64,000 nucleotides of DNA from JANLVI01 sp031363915 (GCA_031363915.1 JANLVI010000034.1:1-64000); one strand, 5' to 3'. Positions 8,799-18,187 are shown, counted from the first letter of the stretch. Numbers and translations: made by a program. Notes: generated by a model from the sequence alone, not told the origin.

Positions 8799-9635
8799 TT
8801 GGATTTTGCGACGATAATCGGCCTCGTTTTGGCCTTTGGAGCCGTGGTTGCTTCGGCATTCATCGGCGACCTGGATTTCAAAACGCTCTGGCAGCCCTCG
8901 GCGATCATTCTGGTCGTCGGCGGTACCTTCGGTGCGACGCTGATCTCGTTTCCGCTCAAGACGTTCTTATCGGGGTTCTTGAATGGATTCCGGACGGCGT
9001 TCCGGGAACCCGTGTTTCACGAACGCGAGACCATCGCGACGCTCGTCTCCTTTGCCGAGAAAGCGCGCCGCGAAGGTTTGCTCGCGCTCGAGAACGAGGC
9101 GGCTGCGCTCGAAGATGATTTCATGCGCAAAGGGATCCAGCTCGTCATCGACGGCCGCGATACCGACATCATCCGCAAGATATTGGAAACCGAAGTCGGT
9201 TTCGTCCAAGAACGCGGCGTGAAATCGGAGATGGTCTTTGGCACGCTCGGCGGTTACTCGCCGACGCTCGGCATCATCGGTACGGTACTCGGCCTCATCG
9301 GCATGCTGCGCGCGCTCGGCGGACCGGCGACGGGCGCCGGCGGCAGCTCGATTACGGGTACGCTCGGCAATTCGACGGCGGAAGCGTTCGTCGCGACGTT
9401 CTTCGGCATTTTGCTTGCCAACTTGCTGTGGCTGCCGATCTCATCGAAGATCAAAGAACGCAACGCGCAACTCATGATGCTGCGCGAGATTATGATCGAA
9501 GGCATTCTCTCGATTCAGGCTGGCGATAATCCGCGTCTGCTCGAAGAGAAATTGCACGCCTTCCTCGATCCGAACGACCGTGCCTCAGATGTCGAAGAGG
9601 GCGGCGCCGTCGGCGAGCCGAGCTACCAGAACTAA
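8799..9635 (+). CDS. motA: Flagellar motor stator protein MotA
   Basis: MotA is the ion-channel stator subunit that pushes on FliG. The 278-residue product has four hydrophobic segments (near residues 3-22, 30-50, 150-172 and 195-215) and the large cytoplasmic loop between segments 2 and 3. The conserved proline region GGYSPTLGIIGTVLGL precedes and enters TM3. The start is a TTG preceded by GAAAGG, which gives the expected N-terminus MDFATIIGLVLAFGA. motB follows after 6 bp. The C-terminus is acidic, as in the family. Confidence 0.95.
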   Translation: MDFATIIGLVLAFGAVVASAFIGDLDFKTLWQPSAIILVVGGTFGATLISFPLKTFLSGFLNGFRTAFREPVFHERETIATLVSFAEKARREGLLALENEAAALEDDFMRKGIQLVIDGRDTDIIRKILETEVGFVQERGVKSEMVFGTLGGYSPTLGIIGTVLGLIGMLRALGGPATGAGGSSITGTLGNSTAEAFVATFFGILLANLLWLPISSKIKERNAQLMMLREIMIEGILSIQAGDNPRLLEEKLHAFLDPNDRASDVEEGGAVGEPSYQN

Positions 9636-9641
9636 CCGCAC

Positions 9642-10418
9642 GTGCCAATCATAACGAAGGCCTCGGCCGCACGCGGCGACACGCCGCAAAAGAAGAAGAA
9701 GGCCGCAGAAAAGATGGAGAGCGCCGGCATGATGCGCTGGCTGCTCACCTACGCCGACATGATCACCCTGTTGCTCGCGCTCTTCATCATTCTCTTCGCG
9801 ATCTCGACCATCAGCCGCGTCAAGTTTCAGACATTCGCAAAAGATATTTCAGCCGGCTTCAACAACGATTACGCCATCAACAATCCGCCCAACGGCGGCA
9901 CGACGGGTTCGCAAACCGGGTCCAACGGTGAGGCGAACCTCAGAACGATTCAGCTTCAGGTGAAGAGCTACGTTCGCCAGCAGAAGCTCGAAAAGAAAGT
10001 CGAAACGCGCATCGATAAGCGAGGCCTCGTTATTACCCTGCTAACCGACAAGGCGCTCTACGACAGCGGTTCGGCCGTGCTCAAACCCGAGACCGAGCAG
10101 TTGCTCGACGATGTCGTCAAGCAGCTCCGCACGCACAGTAACGAAATTCGCGTCGAAGGCAATACCGATACCGACCCGATCGCAACGTCGTCGTATCCCA
10201 CGAACTGGGAACTCTCGACGGCGCGTGCGACCGGCGTCACACGGTACCTCGTCGAACACGACCAGTTCGACCCGCGTCGAATTTCGGCAGCGGGATACGG
10301 CCAGTACCAGCCGCGATTCCAAAACGATACCGAGGCCCATAAACAGCTCAATCGGCGAGTCGATATCGTCATTCTCAACGGCCAGTTCGCACACGCCGAA
10401 GGCGGGGGAGCCCAGTAG
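9642..10418 (+). CDS. motB: Flagellar motor stator protein MotB
   Basis: MotB anchors the stator to peptidoglycan and carries the ion-binding aspartate. The 258-residue protein has a Lys-rich cytoplasmic N-terminus, one transmembrane helix (about residues 33-56) with the critical Asp39 in TYADMITLLLALF, and an OmpA-like peptidoglycan-binding domain (about 125-250). That domain contains RVEGNTDTDPI and NRRVDIVI. It starts with GTG. fliM follows 3 bp later; no fliL lies between them, unlike many flagellar operons. Confidence 0.94.
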   Translation: MPIITKASAARGDTPQKKKKAAEKMESAGMMRWLLTYADMITLLLALFIILFAISTISRVKFQTFAKDISAGFNNDYAINNPPNGGTTGSQTGSNGEANLRTIQLQVKSYVRQQKLEKKVETRIDKRGLVITLLTDKALYDSGSAVLKPETEQLLDDVVKQLRTHSNEIRVEGNTDTDPIATSSYPTNWELSTARATGVTRYLVEHDQFDPRRISAAGYGQYQPRFQNDTEAHKQLNRRVDIVILNGQFAHAEGGGAQ

Positions 10419-10421
10419 CCT

Positions 10422-11411
10422 ATGTCGATGCTCTCGCAAGAAGAAATTGACGCGCTCGTCAATCAACTTGCCGCTCCCGATACCGAAGGTCCGGGCCTCG
10501 AAGGCCGCAAGATCAAGTCGTTCGACTTCCGCTTCACCAAGCGTCTCGAGAAATTTTCGAACAACCAGCTCCAGACTCTGCGAACACTCCACGACAACTT
10601 CACGCGCCTGCTCAATAACTCGCTCTCGGTGTACCTGCGTACCCGCGTTGAGGCGACGATCGTCTCGATCGAGCAGATCAGCTACGGCGACTTCATCGCC
10701 TCGATCGGCATCCCGTCGATCCTCTCGATCTTCTCGATGGACCCGCTGCCGGGTTCAGGCATCGTCCAAGTCGACCTCAACATCGTTTTCTCGATCATCG
10801 ACCGGCTGCTGGGCGGTCCGGGCTGGTATCCGCAGAAGCTTCGCGACCTCACCGACATCGAGCGTACGCTCATGCAGCGGTTTATGGCGCGCATGCTCAA
10901 CAGCTACCGCGAGTCGTGGAACTACCTGCTGACGCTCTCGTTGAAGATCGAAGCGCTCGATTCCAATCCGCAGTTTATCCCGCGCATCATACCGCTCGAC
11001 CAAATCGTCGCGTACGTGAGCTGCGAACTCAAAATCGGCGACATGTCCGGCGTGATGAATTTCTGCCTGCCTTATCTTGTGCTGCAGTCCATCGGGCCGC
11101 AACTCTCCGACTTTCAGTGGTCCCCCTCGGTCGTTGCGGGCCGTGGGATGACCGAAGAAGACATCGCCCAGCTCGCACGCAACGTGGAGCGCGCCGAAGT
11201 TGATCTGACCGTCGAATTGGGCCGCACGATCGTCTCGCTGCGCGACCTCATCGCGCTTCAGCCGGGCGACGTCGTGCTTTTCGATAAAGACGTCACGCAG
11301 CCGCTGATCGCCAAAGCAAACGACGTCGAGAAGTTCAAAGTGTTTCCCGGATTGCACCGTGACAAGCTCGCGGTCTCGGTCGCCGAGATCATCGAAAGTG
11401 AGGACCAGTAA
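10422..11411 (+). CDS. fliM: Flagellar motor switch protein FliM
   Basis: FliM is a C-ring protein that binds phospho-CheY and links FliG to FliN. The N-terminal CheY-binding peptide is present as MLSQEEIDALVNQL. The middle CheC-like domain includes ISYGDFIASIGIPS, and the C-terminal SpoA domain (about residues 255-325) includes GRTIVSLRDLIALQPGDVV. The length of 329 residues is normal. The FliN-like gene begins at the next base after the stop. Confidence 0.96.
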   Translation: MSMLSQEEIDALVNQLAAPDTEGPGLEGRKIKSFDFRFTKRLEKFSNNQLQTLRTLHDNFTRLLNNSLSVYLRTRVEATIVSIEQISYGDFIASIGIPSILSIFSMDPLPGSGIVQVDLNIVFSIIDRLLGGPGWYPQKLRDLTDIERTLMQRFMARMLNSYRESWNYLLTLSLKIEALDSNPQFIPRIIPLDQIVAYVSCELKIGDMSGVMNFCLPYLVLQSIGPQLSDFQWSPSVVAGRGMTEEDIAQLARNVERAEVDLTVELGRTIVSLRDLIALQPGDVVLFDKDVTQPLIAKANDVEKFKVFPGLHRDKLAVSVAEIIESEDQ

Positions 11412-12284
11412 GTGTCTCCCGTTTCCTCGATGCGCGGCGTCGCCGATGCGATGTTCGCCTCGGCAGCCGCGGTTCTCGCAACGCTGGTCGATCGCGCGGT
11501 CAGCGCGGGCCCGACCGATGAAGCCAAGAGTGAGTCCTCGATCCGCGTCGAGGCCGATACGGTCGCCACGTCGACGTCGATCCCGAGTGCCGGGGTGTCG
11601 TTCGTCGTGCGCTATTCCAAAGCCGATCTCGGGACGGTCGTTGGCATTATGCTCGGCACGCCGACCTCAGGCGAACTCGACGCGATGCAACTCTCGATCG
11701 TCTCCGAGACGGTGGCGCAGATTTCGAGCGCCATGGGCGAGCGCGTCGCGCAGAACATGGGGGCTTCGGCGGACGGAATTCACTCCGACGTTGTCACTGA
11801 TGCGGGAGCGTTTCCGGCCCCGCCGTTCGATTCGTATCGTTCGACGCTCGCGCTCGGCGACGACATGAAATCACTGCTCACAATCGACTTTGATGGGATG
11901 GCAAAAAACAAGATGGAAGGCCCGGCTCCCGTTGCCCCGACACGCGCACCGCGCGCGACGGCACCCCCGCCCGCTACGCAGGCAGTTGCGTTCACCCAGA
12001 TGTCGCCGACCCCGATTCGTCCGGCTCCGCACGGACATGCGAACCTCGATCTCGTGCACGATATCCCGTTGCAGATCTCCGCGGTTCTCGGCATGACCTC
12101 GCTCTCGCTGCGCGACGTGGTCGCGCTCCAGAGCGGATCGGTCTTCGAACTGGATAAGGCATCGACCGATCCGATCGATCTCTACGTGAACAACATCCTC
12201 ATCGCCCGCGGTGAAGTCGTCGTCGTCGATGACAAATACGCGGTGAAGATCAACGAGCTCAATCCGCACGTGGAGAAAGTCTAG
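11412..12284 (+). CDS. fliN: FliN/FliY-type motor switch protein with degenerate CheC-like half
   Basis: The C-terminal ~75 residues form a SpoA (FliN) domain, with DIPLQISAVLGMTSLSLRDV and INEL near the end, which builds the lower C-ring. At 290 residues it is far longer than classical FliN (about 100-140) and resembles FliY. Residues ~55-115 look like the CheC/FliY phosphatase fold (ELDAMQLSIVSETVAQ), but the catalytic E-x-x-N is E-T-V-A, so CheY-P phosphatase activity is probably lost. A Pro/Ala-rich linker joins the two halves. The GTG start directly follows the fliM stop. A true CheC phosphatase is encoded downstream at 19280. Confidence 0.88.
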   Translation: MSPVSSMRGVADAMFASAAAVLATLVDRAVSAGPTDEAKSESSIRVEADTVATSTSIPSAGVSFVVRYSKADLGTVVGIMLGTPTSGELDAMQLSIVSETVAQISSAMGERVAQNMGASADGIHSDVVTDAGAFPAPPFDSYRSTLALGDDMKSLLTIDFDGMAKNKMEGPAPVAPTRAPRATAPPPATQAVAFTQMSPTPIRPAPHGHANLDLVHDIPLQISAVLGMTSLSLRDVVALQSGSVFELDKASTDPIDLYVNNILIARGEVVVVDDKYAVKINELNPHVEKV

Positions 12285-12299
12285 CGCCGGGCTAGTAGC

Positions 12300-12653
12300 A
12301 TGGATACGTGGTTCGTCCTGCGCATCGTGTGGGCGTTTGCCCTCATCGCGCTCGTCCTTTACGGCCTGACGTATCTCGTGAAAATTCTCGGGCGCGGGCG
12401 ACTCATCGTCGCAAGCGAGCGGCGTTTAATCTCGGTCGTCGAATCGACGATGGTCGCCCAGAATACTGCGCTTCACGTCGTGAAGATCGCCGATAAATTC
12501 TACTTGATCGGGGGCGGGATGGGTCACGTCGCGCTCATCAGCGAGCTCCCCGCCGACTCCGTTGCACCATGGATCGAGCAGCAAAAGAAATCACTTGGCG
12601 ACCAGCGCGATGCAGTCGCATCGTTCCTCGCCCGCTTTCGGAAGCAATCGTGA
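12300..12653 (+). CDS. fliO: Flagellar biosynthetic protein FliO
   Basis: FliO is a small membrane protein that helps FliP assemble into the export gate. The 117-residue product has one N-terminal membrane helix (about residues 4-27, IVWAFALIALVLYGLTYLV) followed by a cytoplasmic domain. That domain carries the FliO pattern RRLISVVESTMVAQNTALHV and YLIGGG. Position between fliN and fliP supports the call. The stop overlaps the fliP start (GTGA). Confidence 0.88.
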   Translation: MDTWFVLRIVWAFALIALVLYGLTYLVKILGRGRLIVASERRLISVVESTMVAQNTALHVVKIADKFYLIGGGMGHVALISELPADSVAPWIEQQKKSLGDQRDAVASFLARFRKQS

Positions 12654-13438
12654 TCCGTCGTACTCTGCCGTATCTCTTCGCGCTGATCGGTGCGCTTGCA
12701 ATCGTGCTCGCCTTCGCGCATCCCGCTTTTGCGCAGACCGCACCGTCGGCGCCGACGATCGCGATACCAAAGATCAACTTCGGCGTGACGGGTTCGAACA
12801 AGCCTGCAGACGTCGCGCTCTCGCTGCAAATCCTTGTCCTGCTTACGGTCCTCACGCTTGCGCCGACCTTGCTCGTCCTGCTCACCTCGTTCACGCGCAT
12901 CGTGATCGTGCTTTCCTTCGTCCGCACGGCGCTTGGGACGCAGCAAGTGCCGCCGACGCAAGTCCTCGTCGGACTCTCGCTGCTCTTGACGTTCTTCATC
13001 ATGCAGCCGGTGATCACCGATGTGAACAAAAACGCGCTCCAGCCGTATCTTGCGAATAAAATTTCGCAGGGCAAAGCTTTGGATACGGCGGCGAAGCCAT
13101 TGCGAAAGTTTATGTTCAAGCAAACGCGCGAGAAAGATATCGCGCTTTTCTACTCGCTCTCGAAAGAGACGAAACAGCCGCGCAATCAGGACGATGTGCC
13201 GACCTATTTGCTGATCCCGGCGTTCGTGATCTCCGAACTCAAAACGGCCTTCGAGATCGGCTTTGCGATCTACATTCCCTTCATCGTGATCGACATGGTG
13301 GTCGCCTCGGTCTTGCTCTCGATGGGTATGATGATGATCCCACCGGTACTGATCTCGCTGCCGTTCAAAATTTTGATCTTCTTGCTCGTCGACGGCTGGA
13401 ATCTGACGATCAACGCGCTCTTCCAGAGTTTCAAGTGA
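12650..13438 (+). CDS. fliP: Flagellar export gate protein FliP
   Basis: FliP forms the core pore of the type III export gate together with FliQ and FliR. The 262-residue product has a cleavable signal peptide (ends AHPAFAQT) and typical FliP motifs: LLTSFTRIVIVLSFVRTALG, PPTQVLVGLSL and VPTYLLIPAFVISELKTAF. The GTG start at 12650 overlaps the fliO stop by four bases and gives the normal signal peptide. A longer reading frame from 12569 would lie inside fliO and is rejected. The stop overlaps fliQ by four bases. Confidence 0.96.
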   Translation: MIRRTLPYLFALIGALAIVLAFAHPAFAQTAPSAPTIAIPKINFGVTGSNKPADVALSLQILVLLTVLTLAPTLLVLLTSFTRIVIVLSFVRTALGTQQVPPTQVLVGLSLLLTFFIMQPVITDVNKNALQPYLANKISQGKALDTAAKPLRKFMFKQTREKDIALFYSLSKETKQPRNQDDVPTYLLIPAFVISELKTAFEIGFAIYIPFIVIDMVVASVLLSMGMMMIPPVLISLPFKILIFLLVDGWNLTINALFQSFK

Positions 13439-13704
13439 CCTTCGCAACCGCACTCTCGCTCGGGCGCGATGCGATCGTGGTTACGCTACTCGTCTGCGCG
13501 CCCGCACTCTTGCTCGGGCTCTTCACGGGTCTTGCCGTTTCGATCTTTCAGGCCGTCACGCAGATCCAGGAGCCGACCCTCACGTTTATCCCGAAAATCG
13601 TCGTCGTAGCGCTCGCACTCTTGTTCTTCGGCCCGTTCATGCTTGCGCTTCTGACCGATTTTACGAGTCGTGTCTTTTCCAATTTGCCGGCCTACATCAA
13701 ATAG
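13435..13704 (+). CDS. fliQ: Flagellar export gate protein FliQ
   Basis: FliQ is an 89-residue two-helix hairpin that wraps around the FliP/FliR pore. The family pattern GLFTGLAVSIFQAVTQIQEP followed by TLTFIPKIV is intact. The start is a GTG overlapping the fliP stop, and fliR begins 6 bp downstream. Confidence 0.96.
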   Translation: MTFATALSLGRDAIVVTLLVCAPALLLGLFTGLAVSIFQAVTQIQEPTLTFIPKIVVVALALLFFGPFMLALLTDFTSRVFSNLPAYIK

Positions 13705-13710
13705 GGCCGG

Positions 13711-14493
13711 ATGACGGATCTCTACGGACTCGGCACCGCTCGTCTCGAAACCTATTTCCTGATTGCAATCCGCGTCGGGTTCATGCTCTCGCTCGTGCCG
13801 GTTCTCTCGGCCCGTCAGATCCCGCCGCTGATCCGCATCGGGATCATGCTCATCCTGACGTTCCTAATCGCCAAGCTCGTCCCGGTCATCCACACCCTGA
13901 GCCTGGGTCAGCTCGTCATCGCGATCCTGGAACAGGCGCTGGTCGGGCTGATGTACGGTTTCGTTTCGTTCTTAGTCTTCAACGGGATTCAGTTTGCCGG
14001 TGAGATACTCGACATTCAAATCGGCTATGGCGTCGTCAACGTCATCAATCCCCAGACGCAGCAGCAAGTCACCATCATTGGCGAATTCGAACTTGCCTTC
14101 GCGACGCTGGTGTACTTGGTCACGAACTCCCACCATTACCTTATCGCGGGTATGGTCGGGTCGTTCAATCTCTTGCCGTTGCCGGATATCGCGCTCAATG
14201 CGGTCGCGCTCAGTGACGTTGTCCGGTTCTTCACGCAGTCGCTCTTCATAATCTTCCAAATCGCAGCGCCCGTCGCCGCCGCCCTGTTCCTGGTGAACGT
14301 GGCACTCGCGCTTATGGCCCGCGTGGCGCCGCAGATGAACATCTTCGCCGTCGGCTTCCCGCTGCAGATCATGGTCGGTCTGCTGATGATCATCGTGTCG
14401 TTCCCGCTCCTCGGAACGGTGCTCCCCCAAATCTTCAGCGACGTTCCGCCGCATCTGGATACGGTCATGCGCGCGTTGCAGCCGGCAAAATAA
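13711..14493 (+). CDS. fliR: Flagellar export gate protein FliR
   Basis: FliR completes the export-gate pore. The 260-residue protein has about six hydrophobic segments and FliR hallmarks such as ARQIPPLIRIG, GEILDIQIGYGVVNVINP and RVAPQMNIFAVGFPLQIMVG. The ATG is preceded by AGGG. The stop is 3 bp before flhB. Confidence 0.95.
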   Translation: MTDLYGLGTARLETYFLIAIRVGFMLSLVPVLSARQIPPLIRIGIMLILTFLIAKLVPVIHTLSLGQLVIAILEQALVGLMYGFVSFLVFNGIQFAGEILDIQIGYGVVNVINPQTQQQVTIIGEFELAFATLVYLVTNSHHYLIAGMVGSFNLLPLPDIALNAVALSDVVRFFTQSLFIIFQIAAPVAAALFLVNVALALMARVAPQMNIFAVGFPLQIMVGLLMIIVSFPLLGTVLPQIFSDVPPHLDTVMRALQPAK

Positions 14494-14496
14494 CCG

Positions 14497-15564
14497 ATGG
14501 CAAAGCCGGAGCAAACAGAGAAGGCGACACCCAAACGCGTACGCGAGGCACGCGAACGCGGGCAGGTTTCGCGTTCGGTCGACATCGGCGGCGCATCGAT
14601 TTTCCTTGCCATCATCACGACGATCCACGTCGGGTTCCTCGCGATGATGGATACGATGGGCAAAGACTTCGTGATCGCGCTCAGCAACTTGGGCACGCAC
14701 GAAGAAGTCAATATTTTCTCCACCTGGCATCTTTTCATCCGCTCTGCGCTGCCCTATGCAAGTCTGATGGGCCTGATCTTTCTCTCGGCGCTCGCGATCG
14801 GCGTTGGCGCCAATTTGTTGCAATTCGGTTTTCTTTTCTCGCCAAAACTGCTGCAGCCCAAGTTTAGTAAACTCAATCCGCTCGCAGGCGTCAAGCGGGT
14901 TTTTTTCTCACCGCAATCGCTGGTGAACTTGGTCAAGCAGCTCGCTAAACTCAGCATCGTCGTGATCATCGTCTACCTCGGCGTCAAGGACAGCCTCTCG
15001 TTTTTCCTCGGTCTTGCGCACGTCGGGCCGCGCGACATGATGCAGTTCGTCGAGGGCATCTGCTACGGCATCGGCGTAAAGTTCGGGATCCTGATTTTGA
15101 TGCTCGGCATCGCGGACTATTTCTGGGAGAAGAAGCAGCTCGCCGATTCTCTCAAGATGACCAAAACCGAAGTCAAAGACGAGACCAAACAGTCCGAAGG
15201 CAACCCCGAGGCAAAAGCGGCGCTGCGCAACCGGCAACGCGCGATGGCGCGGCGCCGCATGATGGCAGCCGTCCCGAAAGCAACGGTGGTGGTGACGAAC
15301 CCCACCCACTACGCGATCGCTCTAGAGTGGGACGAACTCACCATGGCCGCCCCCGTACTCACGGCCAAAGGAGCCGATCTGCTCGCCAAACGCATTCGCG
15401 AGATCGCCAAAGAAAACAACGTTCCGATTCTCGAGAACGCCCCGCTCGCGCGTGCGCTTTACGACAAAGTTGCGCTGGATTCTCCCGTGCCCGCCGATCT
15501 CTACGCAGCCGTCGCGCAAGTCATTGCGTTCGTCTACCGTCTCAAAAATAAAACGGTTGCTTGA
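14497..15564 (+). CDS. flhB: Flagellar export switch protein FlhB
   Basis: FlhB is the autocleaving switch that changes export from hook to filament substrates after sensing FliK. The N-terminus reads EQTEKATPKRVREARERGQV, four transmembrane helices follow, and the cytoplasmic domain holds the self-cleavage motif N268-P269-T270-H271 within VVTNPTHYAIAL. Length (355) is typical. The stop overlaps the start of the reduced GGDEF gene by four bases. Confidence 0.96.
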   Translation: MAKPEQTEKATPKRVREARERGQVSRSVDIGGASIFLAIITTIHVGFLAMMDTMGKDFVIALSNLGTHEEVNIFSTWHLFIRSALPYASLMGLIFLSALAIGVGANLLQFGFLFSPKLLQPKFSKLNPLAGVKRVFFSPQSLVNLVKQLAKLSIVVIIVYLGVKDSLSFFLGLAHVGPRDMMQFVEGICYGIGVKFGILILMLGIADYFWEKKQLADSLKMTKTEVKDETKQSEGNPEAKAALRNRQRAMARRRMMAAVPKATVVVTNPTHYAIALEWDELTMAAPVLTAKGADLLAKRIREIAKENNVPILENAPLARALYDKVALDSPVPADLYAAVAQVIAFVYRLKNKTVA

Positions 15565-16001
15565 GCGGGGACAGGCGCCTCGCCGTGACGCCCGCCGGAC
15601 TTGCGACGATCGACGGACTGACGGGCGTCGGCAACCGGCGACTCTACGACGAGCGTCTTCTCGGCGCATACCGGAACGCGATGCGGGAAGACGGGCCCCT
15701 GGGCGGCTCGGTCGACGTCGTCTCTCGCTGCGGTGGCGAGGAATTCGTGATTCTGCTGTCCGAGTCCGACGAAGCCGGTGCCGTGGCGGAGCGGATCCGG
15801 TGCGGGAGGTTTGCTCAGGGCTCGCTCGGCGTGAACTCGCTCGCAACTGACGATTCGACGTCCCGTTTTGCCGCCCGCGCCGAGGCCGTGCTCTATCGGG
15901 CAAAAGCGCTCGGCCGCAACCGGACCGTCACCTTCGAGCGGCCCTCGCGGCCACGGTTCGATGTCGCAGGTTCGCGGCGTCACAATCGGCAAGCCAAGTA
16001 G
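15561..16001 (+). CDS. Internally deleted GGDEF (diguanylate cyclase) remnant
   Basis: This 146-residue reading frame keeps pieces of a GGDEF domain in the right order: DGLTGVGNRRLYDE (start of the domain), DVVSRCGGEEFVILL (with an intact GGEEF active-site loop) and AVLYRAKALGRNR (end). The ~45 residues normally between the first two pieces, with the metal-binding Asp and nucleotide-binding residues (usual form D-x-D-x-F-K-x-x-N-D), are absent. A second, shorter loss lies before GSLGV. Without these parts cyclase activity is very unlikely. It starts at TTG, overlapping the flhB stop, and ends 56 bp before flhA. It may be a decaying gene that keeps an open frame, or a protein kept for another purpose. 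Confidence 0.7.
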   Translation: MSGDRRLAVTPAGLATIDGLTGVGNRRLYDERLLGAYRNAMREDGPLGGSVDVVSRCGGEEFVILLSESDEAGAVAERIRCGRFAQGSLGVNSLATDDSTSRFAARAEAVLYRAKALGRNRTVTFERPSRPRFDVAGSRRHNRQAK

Positions 16002-16057
16002 CGTGAGCGCGCCTTCGTGCCGATACCTACAGTAATGCTAGGAACGGGGAGTTTTCA

Positions 16058-18187
16058 TTGGCCGTAGCGGCCTCAGCACCGAAGTCACCAAGCCTGCTTA
16101 CACGCATAGGCTCGGCGAGCCACGTGTGGGTTGCGGCTGCATCGGTCATTCTCATTATTTTGATGATCGTCCCGGTCGCCCCGTGGGTGATCGACTTGCT
16201 GCTCTCGGTGAACATCACCTTGGCGCTGGTCATCATGTTGACGACGCTCTATACAGAGAACGCGCTCGCGTTCAGCGTCTTCCCGACGCTGCTGCTGATC
16301 GTCACGCTCTTCCGGCTCTCACTTAACATCACGGGCACGCGCTCGATCTTGCTGCATGCGTATGCGGGTAAGATCATCGAGGCGTTCGGCAACGTCGTCG
16401 TCGGCGGCAACTATGCCGTCGGCCTCGTCATCTTCGCGATCCTTATCATCATTCAATTCGTCGTGATCACGAACGGTGCGGGCCGCGTCGCGGAAGTCGC
16501 CGCCCGATTTACGCTCGATGCGATGCCCGGTAAACAGCTCGCGATTGACGCCGATCTCAACGCCGGCCTCATCACCGAATCCGACGCGCGCCAGCGCCGC
16601 AAAGATATTCAGCGCGCTGCCGACTTTTACGGCGCGATGGACGGTGCTTCGAAGTTCGTGCGCGGCGATGCGATCGCTGCGGTCATTATCGTTTTCGTCA
16701 ACATCATCGGCGGCTTCGTTGTCGGTGTGTTTCAGCTGCATCTCGATCCGGGAACATCCGCGTCCCGGTTTACACTCTTGACGATCGGTGAAGGGATCGT
16801 CACGCAGATTCCGGCGCTGCTCATCTCGACGGCGACCGGTATCATCGTGACCCGCGCCGCGTCGGAATCGAGCTTCGGTGCTGAAGTCAGCAAGCAACTC
16901 GTTCAGGAACCGCGCGCGCTTGCCATCACCGCCGTCCTGCTGCTGATTTTCGGGCTCTTCGGCCTCCCGCCGTTCTTCATGTTCCTCATGGCCGCGATCC
17001 TCGCGGTGCTGTTCTTCCGCACCCGCGGTACCAAAGCGCGCAACGCCCTCGTCGCCGCCGGCGGTAACAGCGCGATGGTTGGCGGCCCCGGCTCCTCGAC
17101 CTCATCGCCGAGTGTCAAACCGGCCGAATCTGTCGTGCCGCTCCTCAGCTACGATCCGATGGAACTCGAGATCGGCTTCGGTCTCATTCCGCTCGTCGAC
17201 GTCAGCCAGGGTGGCGATCTGCTCGAACGCATCACGATGATCCGCCGCCACGCTGCGCGCGAACTCGGGATCGTGGTTCCGCCGATTCGCGTGCGCGACA
17301 ACTTGCAGCTCAAGCCCTCGACGTATATCATCAAAATCTACGGCCTCGAAGTCGCCCGCGCCGAAGTGATGGTCAGCCGTTTGCTGGCGATGAATCCCGG
17401 TACTGCGACAAACGGCATCGAGGGGATTCCGACGGTCGAACCGGCGTTCAACTTGCCGGCGCTGTGGATTCCGGAAAGCACGCGCGGCGATGCCGAAATG
17501 GCGGGTTACACCGTCATCGACCCGACGAGCGTCATCGCGACCCATCTGACCGAAGTGATCAAGGGCCACGCGCCAGACCTGCTCGGCCGCCAAGAAACCT
17601 CGGCGCTGCTCGATAACGTCAAGCAGCACTACCCGGTCGTGGTCGAAGAGCTCGTGCCCAACTTGCTCACGGTCGGCGAGATCCAGCGCGTGTTGCAGAA
17701 TCTTTTACGCGAGCGCATCCCGATCCGCAATCTCTTGTTGATCCTCGAGAATCTCGCCGACGGCGCGCGTCAATCCAAAGACATCGACTTCCTGACCGAA
17801 AAAGTGCGCGCCGCAATGGCCCGCCACATTTGCGCGGAGTATGCCGAAAACGGCCTGCTCTCGGTGATCACCGTCGATCCGCGGCTCGAGCAGTTGCTCG
17901 GCGAAGCGGTCCGCCGCGGCGAGGATGCCTACGCGCTCCTCGATCCCAACACCGTCGCGAAGATCTACGGCTCCCTTACCAAGCAAATGCAGCTCGCCCA
18001 GCAGGCCGGTCTGCCGCCGATCGTCCTTGCCTCCCCCTCGGTTCGGCTCGCGCTCAAACGTCTTACGGAACGCGCCGCCCCGAGCCTGGTCGTCCTTTCG
18101 TACTCCGAAATCGCTCCGGGTCTGCGTGTTGAGAGCATCGGACAGATCACGACGACCGACGAAGTCGCCGAGACGGCGAGCGTGTAG
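16058..18187 (+). CDS. flhA: Flagellar export protein FlhA
   Basis: FlhA is the large export-gate subunit that docks chaperone-substrate complexes and uses the proton-motive force. The 709-residue protein has about eight N-terminal membrane helices. The FHIPEP signature lies near residues 140-170 (RFTLDAMPGKQLAIDADLNA), and the cytoplasmic domain runs from about 330 onward. The TTG start has GGAACGGGGA a few bases upstream. Neither flhF nor flhG follows, as they do in many operons; a PilZ gene follows after 46 bp. Confidence 0.96.
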   Translation: MAVAASAPKSPSLLTRIGSASHVWVAAASVILIILMIVPVAPWVIDLLLSVNITLALVIMLTTLYTENALAFSVFPTLLLIVTLFRLSLNITGTRSILLHAYAGKIIEAFGNVVVGGNYAVGLVIFAILIIIQFVVITNGAGRVAEVAARFTLDAMPGKQLAIDADLNAGLITESDARQRRKDIQRAADFYGAMDGASKFVRGDAIAAVIIVFVNIIGGFVVGVFQLHLDPGTSASRFTLLTIGEGIVTQIPALLISTATGIIVTRAASESSFGAEVSKQLVQEPRALAITAVLLLIFGLFGLPPFFMFLMAAILAVLFFRTRGTKARNALVAAGGNSAMVGGPGSSTSSPSVKPAESVVPLLSYDPMELEIGFGLIPLVDVSQGGDLLERITMIRRHAARELGIVVPPIRVRDNLQLKPSTYIIKIYGLEVARAEVMVSRLLAMNPGTATNGIEGIPTVEPAFNLPALWIPESTRGDAEMAGYTVIDPTSVIATHLTEVIKGHAPDLLGRQETSALLDNVKQHYPVVVEELVPNLLTVGEIQRVLQNLLRERIPIRNLLLILENLADGARQSKDIDFLTEKVRAAMARHICAEYAENGLLSVITVDPRLEQLLGEAVRRGEDAYALLDPNTVAKIYGSLTKQMQLAQQAGLPPIVLASPSVRLALKRLTERAAPSLVVLSYSEIAPGLRVESIGQITTTDEVAETASV

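Noticed and set aside
12524..13453. 309-residue minus-strand frame opposite fliO/fliP
   Set aside because: Composition is highly charged and repetitive; fliP on the other strand is certain.
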